Positions 7,831 through 20,100 of a stretch of 64,000 nt of DNA are shown one piece after another. The DNA comes from Actinospineispora spinosispora DSM 44797 (lineage in GTDB: Bacteria; Actinomycetota; Actinomycetes; Mycobacteriales; Pseudonocardiaceae), in NCBI RefSeq assembly GCF_000429025.1, contig NZ_KE386834.1, positions 584,891 through 648,890 on the forward strand, given 5' to 3'. A program made the translations under genes and the position numbers. The stretch's first letter is position 1, and each line of letters begins with the position of its first letter. The notes under the pieces are model-generated. The model was not told the DNA's origin, did not search any database, and worked only from the letters and a program-made list of their open reading frames with translations.

Positions 7831-7849
7831 TTAGGTTAGGCTTCCTTTG
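7831..7849. promoter_or_regulatory. IdeR/DmdR-type iron box 2 (NRPS operon)
   Basis: TTAGGTTAGGCTTCCTTTG keeps the whole left half and centre of the consensus (14 of 19 matches by eye) and diverges in the right half. It lies 36 nt before the MbtH start at 7886. It would control the MbtH-NRPS-lipoprotein-exporter-hydroxylase operon. Confidence 0.7.
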
Positions 7850-7885
7850 GCGTGAAGCTATAACAGATCCCACTGGGGGTGGCTG

Positions 7886-8104
7886 GTGAGCACCAATCCG
7901 TTCGACGACGTCGACGGCACGTTCCGAGTGCTGGTCAACGGCGAGGAGCAGTACTCGCTGTGGCCCGACTTCGCCGAGGTACCCGGCGGATGGGACACGG
8001 TGTTCGGACCGGGCGACCGGGCGGCCTGCCTGGAGTACGTCGAACGTAACTGGACCGATCTGCGCCCGCGCGGCCTGCGTGAGCACCTGGGGTCCACCCG
8101 TTGA
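7886..8104 (+). CDS. MbtH-like NRPS accessory protein
   Basis: 72 aa with all the family hallmarks: NPFDD near the N terminus, VLVNGEEQYSLWP, VPGGWDTVFG, and WTDLRPRGL near the end. MbtH proteins bind adenylation domains and are often needed for their solubility or activity. It is the first gene of the operon and its TGA overlaps a possible TTG start of the NRPS (TTGA at 8101-8104). GTG 7886 follows the GGGGGTGG stretch at 7874-7881. Confidence 0.97.
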   Translation: MSTNPFDDVDGTFRVLVNGEEQYSLWPDFAEVPGGWDTVFGPGDRAACLEYVERNWTDLRPRGLREHLGSTR

Positions 8105-11100
8105 GCACGACGACCGACCGCACGATGATGACCCTGTCCGCCGCCCAGCTCGGGGTGTGGAACGCCCAGCGTCTCGACCCCGACTCGCTCGGCTACCTCG
8201 TCGGCGAGGTGCTGGAGATCTCCGGACCGGGACCGATCGAGGTGGAGCTGCTCGCCGACGCGGTGCGCCGCACGATCGACGAGGCGCAGACCCTGCGGCT
8301 GCGCGTGCACGACACCCCCGGCGGCCCCCGGCAGACGATCACCGACGAGCCGGCCACCTCGCCGAGGGTCATCGACCTGCGTGCCGAGCGTGACCCGGTC
8401 GCGGTCGCGCACGCCCTGGTCGACGCGGAGCGGGCCAGCGCGTCGGAGTACTGCCGTCCGATGGTGGACCGGCCGCTCTACACCTACACGCTGCTGCGCC
8501 TGTCCGACCGTGAGGTCTGGTGCGTGCAGCTCTACCACCACCTGGTCATCGACGGCTACACCGCCGCGATGCTGTCCCGACGGGTCGCGGCGCACTACAC
8601 GGCGCTGGTGCGCGGCGCCGAGCCGCCGAAGCCGGTGTTCGGCTCGCTCGAGGCGATGATCGAACAGGACCGGGCCTACCAGGACAGCGAGCAGTACCAG
8701 CAGGACCGCCGGTTCTGGCTGGACCAGCTGACCCCGCTGCCCGAGCTCGCCGGACGGTCGGCCACCGCGAACGGCCCCTCGGAACAGACCGTTCACGCGC
8801 GCGCCATGCTCAGCGCGGAGGAGTTCACCGCACTGCGTGCCGTCGCCGACACGGCCGGGACGACCTGGGCGGACGTGCTGATCGGGTGCTACGCGGGCTT
8901 TCTGCACCGGCTGCGCGGCGAGTCCGATCTGGTCATCGCGATGCCGATGATGGCCAGGTCCGGGTCGGTCGCGCTGCGCACCCCGTCGATGGCGGTCAAC
9001 GTGCTGCCGCTGCGGATCGCGGTGCGCGGCGGTGACCACATCGCCGAGCTGAGCCGTCGGGTGGCGAAGGTGATGGTCGGCATGCGGGCCCACCAGCGCT
9101 ATCGCGGCGAGAACCTGCCGAGGGATCTCGCGGTGCCCGGCGCGGGAGCGCTGCTGCACGGTGTCGGGATCAACGTCAAGGCGTTCGACCTCGAACTCGA
9201 CTTCGCGGGCGCGACCGGTGTACTGCGCAACGTCGCCGGTGGTCCCCCGGAGGATCTCGGGCTCACCGTCACCCCGATCCCCGGCGGTCGGCTGCAGCTC
9301 GGTTTCGAGGTCGATGCACGGACGAACGACCGCGCGGGCACCGAATGGCGCATGGCCGCGCTGCGGCGGATGGTCCTCGCGTTGATCTCCCCGGACGACC
9401 CGCCGGTCGGGCAGGTCGAGCTGGCCTCGCCGGGTGAACGGGAGCGGTTGCTCGCCGACTCGACGGCCGAGGGCGTCGGTGGCGCTCGCCCAGATGTGTC
9501 CGACCGCCTCACCGAGTCAGCCGTGCTGGTGTGCGGGAACGAGCGGCTGGACGCCTCCGAGCTGGAGGGACGGGTCCATCGCCTGGCCAGGGTGCTGCGC
9601 GCCCGGGGCGTCGGCCCTGACGACATCGTCGGTCTTGCGCTGCCCAGGTCCGTGGACCTGGTGGTCGCGTTGCTGGCCGTGCTCGACGCGGGTGCCGCCT
9701 ACCTCGCGCTGGACCTGGACCACCCGCTCGACCGGCTCCGCGACCTGGTCGTCGACGCCGACCCGGTGCTCGTCCTCGTCCACGAGGAGCTGGCGGGAGA
9801 GTTGCCGGGGGCCTTCGCGGTGGACAGCGAGGCGACCCGCGCCGAGCTCGCCGGACAGTCGCACGGACCGCTCGCACCGGACGAGCTGGTCGAGCCGCGC
9901 CACCCCGACCACCTGGCGTACGTCATCTACACCTCCGGCTCGACCGGCCGCCCGAAGGGTGTGCTGGTGCGCAGGGGCGGTCTCACCGAGCTGCTGCACC
10001 GCCACCTGGCGACCACGTTCGCGGCAGCGTCGGAGCGGGTCGGTGGTCGTGCGCTGCGCGTCGCGCACACCTACTCGTTCGCGTTCGACTCCTCGGTCGA
10101 CCAGCTGCTGTGGCTGCTGGGCGGCAACGAGCTGCACCTCTACGACGCCGACCTGGCCAGGGACGCCGACGCGCTGCTCGACGCGTGCGCCCGCGACCGC
10201 ATCGACGTCGTCGACCTGACCCCGTCGATCGCCACCCAGCTCGTGGACGGCGGCCTCCTGACCGCCGCGCATCCGCTCGCGTTGCTGGTGATCGGTGGCG
10301 AGGCGGCGTCGCCCGCCTTGTGGCGGCGGATCGTCGAGTCCGGTGTCCCGGCGTACAACTTCTACGGCCCGACCGAGGCGACGGTCGACGCCACCGGTGC
10401 GCCGGTGCGCGCGGTGAGCCCGACGATCGGGCACCCGGTCGCCGGAACCAGGGCGTACCTGCTCGACGCCGCGTTGCACCCGGTGCCGGACGGCGAGCGC
10501 GGTGAGCTGTACCTGGCCGGTCCGCACCTCGCTCGCGGCTACCTGGCCGACCCCGGCGCGACCGCCGACCGGTTCGTCGCCGACCCGTTCGGTGCGCCGG
10601 GGGACCGGATGTACCGCACCGGCGACCTGGCACGCCGGAGGCCGGGCACGGGTCTGGAGTACCTGGGCCGCGCCGATCAGCAGGTCAAGATCCGCGGCCG
10701 CCGGGTGGAGATCGGCGAGGTGGAGGCCGCGCTGGCCTCGGTGCCCGGGGTGTCCGCCTCGGCTGCCGTGATCAGGACCGACGGCGCGCAGCCGCGACTC
10801 GTCGGCTACGTGACACCCTCGGACGCCGCGCTCGACGCGGCGCGGGTGCGCAGGGTGCTCGCCGACCGGGTCCCTGACCACCTGGTGCCCTCCGCCGTCG
10901 TGGTCATGCAGGCGCTGCCCCGAACGATCAACGGCAAGCTCGACCGTGCCGCTCTGCCTGCTCCGCGCATCGAGAGCACCGGACGGGCCGCAAGCACCGA
11001 CCGCGAGCGGGCGCTGTGCGAGGTCGTCGCCGAGGTACTGGAGCTGGACCGGGCCGGCGTGGGAGACGACTTCTTCGGGCTCGGTGGCGACAGCATCGCC

Positions 11101-14100
11101 GCGATCCGGGTGAGCAGCCAGCTGCGGGCACGGGGCCTGGACCTGCGCCCGAAAGAGCTGTTCGCCCGGCGGGACCTCGGATCGCTGGCCCTGGAGGCCA
11201 GGGAGATCGACGACACCGCCCGCACGGTGTCGGACGTGGCCACCGGGCCGGTGCCGGCTCCGCCGATCGTGGCGGCGCTGCCCGACGCGGCCGTCGCGGG
11301 CTACGCCCAGTGGACCGTCGTGCGGGTCGGGGAGCGGGTGGAGCTGCCCGACCTGGTGGCCGGCGTCCAGACGGTCCTGGACCGGCACGACGCGCTGCGG
11401 CTGCTGGTCACCGGCGAGTCGTTGATCGTCCGTGAACGTGACTCGGTGCCTGCCGCGCGTCTGGTCACCGAGACGAGCGAGGACACCGACGTCGCGCTGC
11501 TCGCCGAGCGGGTGGCCGAGTCGCTCGATCCCCGGGTGGGGGACACCCTGCGCGTGGTGCTCGTACGCACCGCGCCGGACTCGCCCGACCTGCTGCTCGT
11601 GGTCGCTCATCACCTGGTCATCGACGGGGTGTCGTGGCGCGTGCTGCTGCCCGACCTGCGGCGGGCGTGTGCCGGCCCGGCGGCTCCGGAGCCGAAGGGG
11701 ACGTCATGGCGACGGCACGCCACGCTGCTCGCCGCACAGGGCGAGAGCGGGGCGCGGCGCGGGGAGCTGGTGCACTGGCGCTCCGCGCTCGGCGCACGGC
11801 GTGACCGACTGGGAAGCCGTACGTTGGACCCGACCCGCGACACCCAGGCCACCGCGTCGAGGTCTCGGTCCGTCGCCTCCGCCGAGGTCACCGCCGCGCT
11901 GCTGAGCGTGCTGCCCTCGGCGTACCGGGCCGGTGTGGACGAGGTGCTGCTCGCCGCGCTGGTGCTCGCGGTGCGGTCCTGGCGCCCCGACGGTCGGGAC
12001 CAGAGCGTCACCATCGAGCGGCACGGGCGCGAGCAGCTGGCGCCGGACGTCGACCTGTCCCGCACGGTCGGCTGGTTCACCAGTGAGTTCCCGGTACGGG
12101 TGCCGGCCGACGCGGTGCGGACCGACGCCGACCTCGCCGATGCACTGGCCGGCGGAGCGTCGGCGGGACGCCTGCTGCGCGCGGCCAAGGAGACTCTGCG
12201 CTCGGTGCCGGACGCCGGGATCGGCTACGGCATCCTGCGCCACCTCGACCCGGTCGCCGGTCCCGAGCTGGCGCGGTTCGAGCAGCCCGAGCTGCTGCTC
12301 AACTACCTCGGCCGGTTCACCTCGCAGACCGACACCGACTGGCGGCTGCCCGACGACGACCCGTTCCGGGTGATCGAGCCGGAGTCCATGGCGTTGACCC
12401 ACACCCTCGCGGTCAACGTGTTCGTCCACGAGGACGGCGCCCCTCGGCTGGCTGTCGAGTGGACGGCCGCGGGCGAAATACTCGGGGCCCGGGCCGTCGA
12501 GCAGCTGCAGGTGCACTGGGACCACGCGCTGGAGGCCCTCGCCGCGCACGCCGCACGCACCGAGGGCGGCCTCACCCCGTCGGACTGCGCCTCGGCGGGC
12601 ACCGACCAGGACGGCATCGACCAGCTCGAAGCGCTGCACGGTCCGCTGGAGGATCTGCTCCCGCTGTCGCCGCTGCAGGAGGGACTGCTGTTCCACGCGG
12701 TGCGCGACGGGGCCGACGACGTCTACACCCTGCTGGCCCGGTTCGACCTGGTCGGGCCGCTGGAGGACAGTCGCCTCGAAGCCGCCGTCAACGGCCTGCA
12801 CCGCCGGCACCCGAACCTGCGTGCCGCCTTCCACTACGACGGCCTCGACCGACCGGTCCAGGCGATCCCGAGGACGGCCCGGGTGCCGTGGCGATGCGTC
12901 GATCTGAGCGCGCTGCCGTCGCGCGTCGCGCTGCTGGCCGCCGACAGCCTGGAACGTGACGCCGCCGCGTACGTCTTCGACATGGCCACGCCGCCCCTGC
13001 TGCGCGCGCTGCTCGTCCGTCTGCCGGACGACCGGCACCGGCTGATCCTCAACGCGCACCACATACTCACCGACGGCTGGTCCACCCCGATCGTCCTGCG
13101 TGAGCTGCTGGAGCTCTACCACCGAGGCGGCGACGGGCTTCCGGTGCCGACGCCGTACCACCGGTACCTGGCCTGGCTCGACGAACGGGACCAGGCCGAG
13201 CAGCGCGCCGCGTGGGCGGCCCGCCTGACCGGGCTCGCCGCGCCGACCCTGGTCGGCCCGTCGGGTGACGTCGTGCGCGCCGCGTCGGTCGCGCTCGCCG
13301 TCCCGCTGGCGCGGGAGAGCGCCGCGGCGCTCGCCGCGCTGGGCCGCCGCCGGGGCGTCACGGTCAACACGCTCGTGCAGGGCGCGTGGGCCGCGGTCCT
13401 CGCGGAGAACACCGGCCGCACCGACGTCGTCTTCGGCGCCACGGTGTCCGGTCGCCCCGCCGATCTCGCCGGTGTCGAGACGATGGTCGGGCTGTTCAGC
13501 AACACGATCCCGGTCCGGTTGACGATCGAGGCGGACGAGCCGCTGTGGGAGCAGCTCGCCCGGCTGCAGGACGACCAGCTGACCGTGCGGGACCACGAGC
13601 ACACCGGCCTCGCCGAGATCGAGCGGATCGCCGGCCTGGGCAGGCTGTTCGACACCCTGGTGGTGTTCGAGAACTTCCCGAACCGCCAACAGCCCCGGCC
13701 GGACTCCGACGAGCTGCGGATCACCGGGTTCCACAACCACAGCGTCACGCACTACCCGCTGACCCTCCTGGCGCCACCCGGCGACGGTCTCGAACTGGAG
13801 CTGTACCACAACCCCGCCGTCGTCCCGACCGATCGCGCCGAGGCCGTCGCCGCGCGGCTCGCCGAGATTCTGGACAGCCTGGTCCGGGAGCCGGAGCTGC
13901 CCGCGTCCCGGTTGTTGACGATCACCGAGGTGGCCGAGCCTGTCGCCGTCCCGGTTGCGCGAGTTCCGGAACTCTCCGGGCCCACCGAGGTCGTGACCGC
14001 GCTGTGTGCCGAGGCGGCCGCGCTGCTCGAAGTCCCTGTGGTCGGTCCCGATGACGACTTCTTCGCGTTGGGCGGGCATTCGCTCACCGCGATGCGGCTG

Positions 14101-17100
14101 GTCGGCAGGCTGCGCCGGAGCGGAATCCGGGTGGCGGTCCGGGAGGTGTTCGACGCCCGCACGATGCGTGCGCTCGCCGGGATCGCGCGGGTCGAGCAGA
14201 CACGGGTGACGCCGCAACCCGAGCAGCTCACCGGGGCCGTGCTGTCTCCCGCTCAGCAGCGCCTGTGGTTCCTGCACCGGTTGGAAGGGCCGTCCACCAC
14301 CTACGACGTCCCCATGGTGCTGCGGCTGCGTGGAGAGGTGGACGTCGCCGCTCTGGACTCGGCATGGCGTGACGTCCTGACCCGCCATGCGGTGCTGCGC
14401 ACCGTGTATCCGGCTGATGGGGCGGGTGCTGCTCTCACCCGGGTCCTGGACGTGGTCGACGGTCTACAGATCCGCCGCGGCGAGCACGAGATCGCGGTGT
14501 TCCGGGGCCAAGCCGTCGACATCACCTCGGTGGCCCCGGCCCGGGCGAGTCTGGTCGAGGTGGCGCGCGACGAGTACGTCCTGGTCGTGCTGGTGCATCA
14601 CATCGCGATCGACGAGACGTCCATCCGGCCGTTGCTCGCCGACCTGGGGACGGCCTACAGCGCTCGGTGCGCGGGCGCGGAACCGGGCTGGGAGTCTGCC
14701 GGACCCGACTATCAGCTGTATGCGCAGCGGGAGCACCGTCGTCTCGCCGAGGAAACCGAGGGGGACAGCCAGAGCCGGTATTGGGTCCAGACGCTCGCCG
14801 GGCTGCCCGCCGAGCTGGACCTGCCGTTCGACCGGCCCCGCCCGGCACGGTCCGCGCATCGGGGCACGACGCTGGTGCGCGCGCTGCCGGATGGGCTGCG
14901 CGCGGGGATCTCCCGGTTGTGCACCGACGCCGGGACCAGCCCGTTGATGGTGTTGCAGGCGGCGGTCGCGGTGACGTGGAGCAAGCTGGGCGCCGGCCGG
15001 GACATCCCGCTCGGCACCACCGTCGCGCACCGGGACGTGGACGAGACCATCGACTTCGCCGACTCGATCGGCTACTTCGTGAACACCCTCGTCGTGCGCT
15101 GTGACGTGTCGGGAAGGCCCTCGTTCGCCGAGGTGCTGCGCCGGGTCAAGGAGGCCTCGCTCGACGCGCTCGCCAACCAGGACCTGCCGTTCGAGCGGCT
15201 GGTGGAGCTGCTGGCGCCGCCGCGCTCGCTGGCCAGGCATCCGCTGTTCCAGACGATGGTCGCGCACGACCGGGTCGTGGTGCCGCCACCGCTCGGTGAC
15301 CTGGCCGTCGAGCGCGAGGCGGACCCGGGCGGTGCCGCTCGGTTCGACCTCGGTGTGTGGCTCGTCGACGACCAGGCAGGGCCGGGTCTGCGGGTCACCG
15401 CGGACGCCGAGCTGTTCGACTCCGCGACCGTCGCCGAGCTCCTCGATCACCTTCTCCTGACGCTGGCCGTGATGGTCGCCGACCCCGAGCGGTCGACCGG
15501 TGAGCTGGTGCTCGCCGGACCGGAGGCCGAGCGGGCACCGGCCCGCAGGGACCGGACGCCGGTCGGGGTCGCGGTGGCCTTCGCCGCGAAGGCCCGTGAC
15601 ATCCCGGACGCGCCCGCGCTGATCACCGGCGGGCGGACGATGACCTACCGCGAGCTGGCCGAGCGGGTGGACGAGCTGGCCCGGCGCCTCGTCGCCGAGG
15701 GTGCGGGACCGGAACAGGTCGTCGCCGTCGCGCTCCCCAGGTCCGCGGACCTGGTCGCCGCGCTGCTCGCGGTGCTGCGCACCGGCGCCGCCTACCTGCC
15801 GCTCGACGTCGACTACCCCCAGCAGCGGCTGAGTTTCATGCTCGACGACGCACAACCGGTCTGCACGCTGACCTGCCGGGACGCGGTGGATCGGCTGCCG
15901 GGCAACGCACCGGCGCCGATGCTGGTCGACGCCCCGGCGGACGTCCCGGACACCCCGCTGCCGGAACCGCCCGCCGCGGCGGACCATCTCGCCTACGTCA
16001 TCCACACGTCCGGCTCGACCGGACGGCCCAAGGGCGTCATGGTGACCACGGCCAACCTGGCCGCCTTCACCGAGACGGTCGTCGGGGAGGGCTGGATCCG
16101 GCACGGTGACCGGCTGGTCGCGGTCACCACGGTGTCCTTCGACATCGCCGCCCTGGAGCTGCTGTGTCCGCTGGTGGCGGGCGCGACCGTCGTGCTCGCC
16201 GACCGCTGGACCGTGCTGGATCCGGACGAGCTGCACGAGCTGATCGCCGAGAGCGGTGCGACCGTCGTGCAGGCGACGCCGTCGCTGTGGCGTCCGCTGC
16301 TGGAGCACGAGCACGCTCGCCGGCTGGGCGGAGTGCGGGCCCTCGTCGGCGGTGAGGCGCTGCCGGCGGACCTCGCGGCCGGTCTCACCACGCACTGCGC
16401 ACAGGTGCGCAACGTGTACGGCCCGACCGAGGCCACGGTGTGGGCGACCGCCGCGGACCTGTCCGAGGGCGACCCGGTGACCATCGGCTCGCCGTGGACC
16501 GACGTGCACGTGCGGGTGCTCGACGACGACCTGTGCGACGTCCCCGACGGTGTCGCGGGTGAGCTGTACCTGGGTGGCGCTCAGGTGGTGCGCGGCTACC
16601 TCGGCCGCTCCGCGCTCACCGCGAGCCGCTTCGTCGCCGACCCCGCCGGGCAGGGCGCACGTCTGTACCGGACCGGTGACCTGGTTCGCCGTCGGCGCGG
16701 CGGCTCGGCGCTGCAGTTCCTCCGCCGGGTCGACGACCAGGTGAAGGTCCGTGGCTTCCGGATCGAGCTGGGTGAGGTCGAGGGCGCCCTGGGTCAGGTG
16801 CCCGGGGTGGCCCGCGCGGCCGCGACGGTGCGGTCCGACCAGTTCGGGGTCGGGCGCCTGTTCGGGTACGTGGTGGCCGAACCCGGTGTCCCGCTCGACG
16901 CCCTCGCGGTGCGTGACGCGGTGTCGCGGCTGCTGCCGGAGTACATGGTCCCGCAGGCGGTGGCGGTGCTGGACACCGTGCCGCTGACCCTCAACGGCAA
17001 GGTCGACCGCGCCGCGCTGCCGGAACCCACCGTGACGCCCTCGACGGGAGCGGCGCCCGCCACGACGACCGAGACCGTGCTGTGCGCGCTGGTCGACGAC

Positions 17101-20100
17101 GTGCTCGGCACCCGGGGCGCGGGCCCGGACGACGCGTTCTTCTCGGTCGGGGGCGACAGCATCACCTCCGTCCGGCTGGTCACCCTCGCCAGGGCACGTG
17201 GCCTGGAGCTGTCGGTCGCCGACGTGTTCGAGCGCGAGTCGCTCGGCGCGCTCGCGCAGCTGGCCGACGAGCGGTCCGCCGGTCCCGGGGAGGTGATCGG
17301 TGCCTCCGAGGCCGAGCTGACCCTGGATCGGGACCAGCGTGGCCGCCTGGACGCGCTGTGCCCGGGATGGAGCGAGGTGCTGCCGCTCGGGCCGCTGCAG
17401 GAGGGCATGTACTACCAGTCGGTCCTCGACGCCGGCGGGACCGATGTCTACCTGGTGCAGCATCGGTTCGAGTTCGCCTCGGCCCTCGACGTGGTGCCGT
17501 CGGCGCTGCGCGCGGCGGGTGACGCCCTGCTGCGGCGCTACCCGAACCTGCGTGCCGGTTTCACCCACGCCGGTTTCGACGAGCCCGTGCAGTTCGTCGC
17601 CGACACCGTCGCGATGCCCTACCGCGAGGTCGACCTCCGGGACGGCACCACGGACGTGGCCCGGCTCGACGAGGAGGAGTTCGCCTCGGGGTTCGACCTG
17701 GACCGGCCGCCGCTGATCCGGATGGTGCTGGCCTGGTTGCCCGGTGGGCGCGCGCGCCTGTTGCTGACCCAGCACCACCTGCTGACCGACGGATGGTCGC
17801 AGACGCTGCTGCTCGCCGAGCTGTTCGCGCTCTACGAACACGCCAGGGACACCGCGGACCTCGATACTGCCGACATCGACACCGCGTTGCCGGTCCCCGC
17901 GGACTTCCGGGACTATCTGAGCTGGGCGGCAGGCACCGACAGTGCGGCCGCCGAAGCCGCATGGCGTGGGTATCTCGCGGACCTCGACCAGCCGACGCTG
18001 CTGGCCCGGGACCAGGGAGTCGCTGGATTCCGCGGCGCTCCGCTTCCCGTGTTACGGAAGGTCGAGCTCGACCAGAGCGTCACCACCGCGCTGCGCGAGC
18101 TGGCCGGTGGGCTGGCGGTCACCTTGTCGACCGTCGTGTCCGCGGCGTGGGGGCTCGCGCTGCGTGCGACCACCGGCACCGACGACGTCGTGTTCGGCAC
18201 CACCGTGTCCGGGCGCCCACCCGAGGTGCCCGGCGCGGACCGCATGGTGGGGCTGCTGCTCAACACGATCCCGGTCCGGCTGCGGACGACCCCCGGCGAA
18301 CCGCTCACCGCGCTGCTGCGGCGGACGTTCTCCGAACAGGGCCGGCTCACCGCGCACCACCACCTGGGCCTCGGCAGGCTGCAGCGCGCCGCCGGTCATC
18401 CGACGCTGTTCGACACCCTGTACGTGTTCCGCAACCTGCCCTACGACGACAGGGCCCGTGAGGCCGTGTTCGCCCGGCACGGCATCAGCTCGTCCGAAGC
18501 GGTCGACGGCACGCACTACGCACTGACACTCGACGTCAACCCCACCAGCTCCCTGACACTCACCCTGGAGAGCCGGCCCGACCTGGTCACCGACGAGCTG
18601 GCCGAGCAGGTTCTGGCCCGGCTCGTCGAGGTACTGGAGCTGCTCGCCGAGCCGGGGGCGGGCGAGCGCGTTGTCGCGGACACCTCGGTGCCCGCCGCCG
18701 AGGTGCCGTCGGCGTTCGCGCCCGCCAGGGTCCCGGTCCCGGTACCAGGGGAGCCCGGCGGCAGCGTGGACGCGCTGCTGCACGAACGTGCGGCCGCGAC
18801 GCCGGACGCGCCCGCACTGGTCTTCGGCGACGTGGCACTGACGGCCGGTCAGATGAACCGGCGCGTCGACCGGCTCGCCCGGTTGCTCGCCGCGCGGGGC
18901 GCCGGGCCGAACGCCGTGGTGGCGCTCGCGTTGCCCCGCACCGCGGACCACGTGGTGGCGATCTTCGCCGTCATGCGGACCGGGGCGGCCTACCTGCCGC
19001 TGGAACCGGCCAACCCGCCCGCGCGGCAACGCGAGCTGATCGCGGACAGCGACGCCGCGCTGCTGGTCACCACCCGGGCCCAGCGGGTGGACGGCAACAC
19101 CGTCGACGAGCTGCTGCTCGACGACCCCTCGGTGGTGGCCGTGCTCGACGGCCGCGTGACGGCGCCGGAGGTCCCGGCCGGCTCCGTCGGTGGGCCCACC
19201 CATCCCGACCAGCCCGCGTACGTCATCTACACGTCGGGTTCGACGGGCAGGCCGAAGGGCGTGGTGGTCGGGCATCGCGGCCTGACCGCGATGTACCACA
19301 ACCACCGCACCGAGATCTTCGAGCCGACCGAGCGCCAGGCGGGCCGGGGCGGGCTGCGGATCGCGCACACCGTGTCCTTCTCGTTCGACATGTCGTGGGA
19401 GGAGCTGTTCTGGCTGCTCGCCGGGCACGAGGTGCACGTCATCGACGAGAAGGCCCGGCTGGCGCCGGTGTCGCTCGTCCAGCACTACCGTGACGTCGGC
19501 ATCGACGTCGTCAACGTGACCCCGTCCTACGCGCGTGAGCTGCTGGCCGGTGGTCTGCTCGACGGCGAGCACACACCGGCGCTGGTCATGCTGGGTGGCG
19601 AGGCGGTGCCGCCCGAGCTGTGGACGCGGCTGCGTGAGCAGCCCGGTGTCGACGGCTACGACCTGTACGGGCCCACCGAGTTCACCATCAACGCGATGGG
19701 CTCGCCGGTGCGCGGCAGCGAGACGCCGTGCCTGGGCAGGCCGGTCCGCAACGCGTGCGCCCGGGTGCTCGACTCCGGTCTGCGCCCGGTCCCGGTCGGC
19801 GCGGTGGGCGAGCTGTACATGTCCGGGGACGGGACCGCGCTCGGCTACCTGGGCCGGGGGGACCTCACCGCGTCCCGGTTCGTCGCCGACCCGTTCTCGG
19901 CCGACGGTGCCCGGATGTACCGGACCGGTGACCTGGTGCGCCGCCGGGCCGACGGCGAGCTGGAGTACCTGGGCCGGACCGACGGCCAGGTCAAGGTGCG
20001 CGGGTTCCGCATCGAGCTGGGTGAGGTGGAGGCCGCGCTGACCGACTGCGCGTGGGTGAGCCATGCCGCGGCGGCCGTGCGCACCGACGGTGGAACGGCC

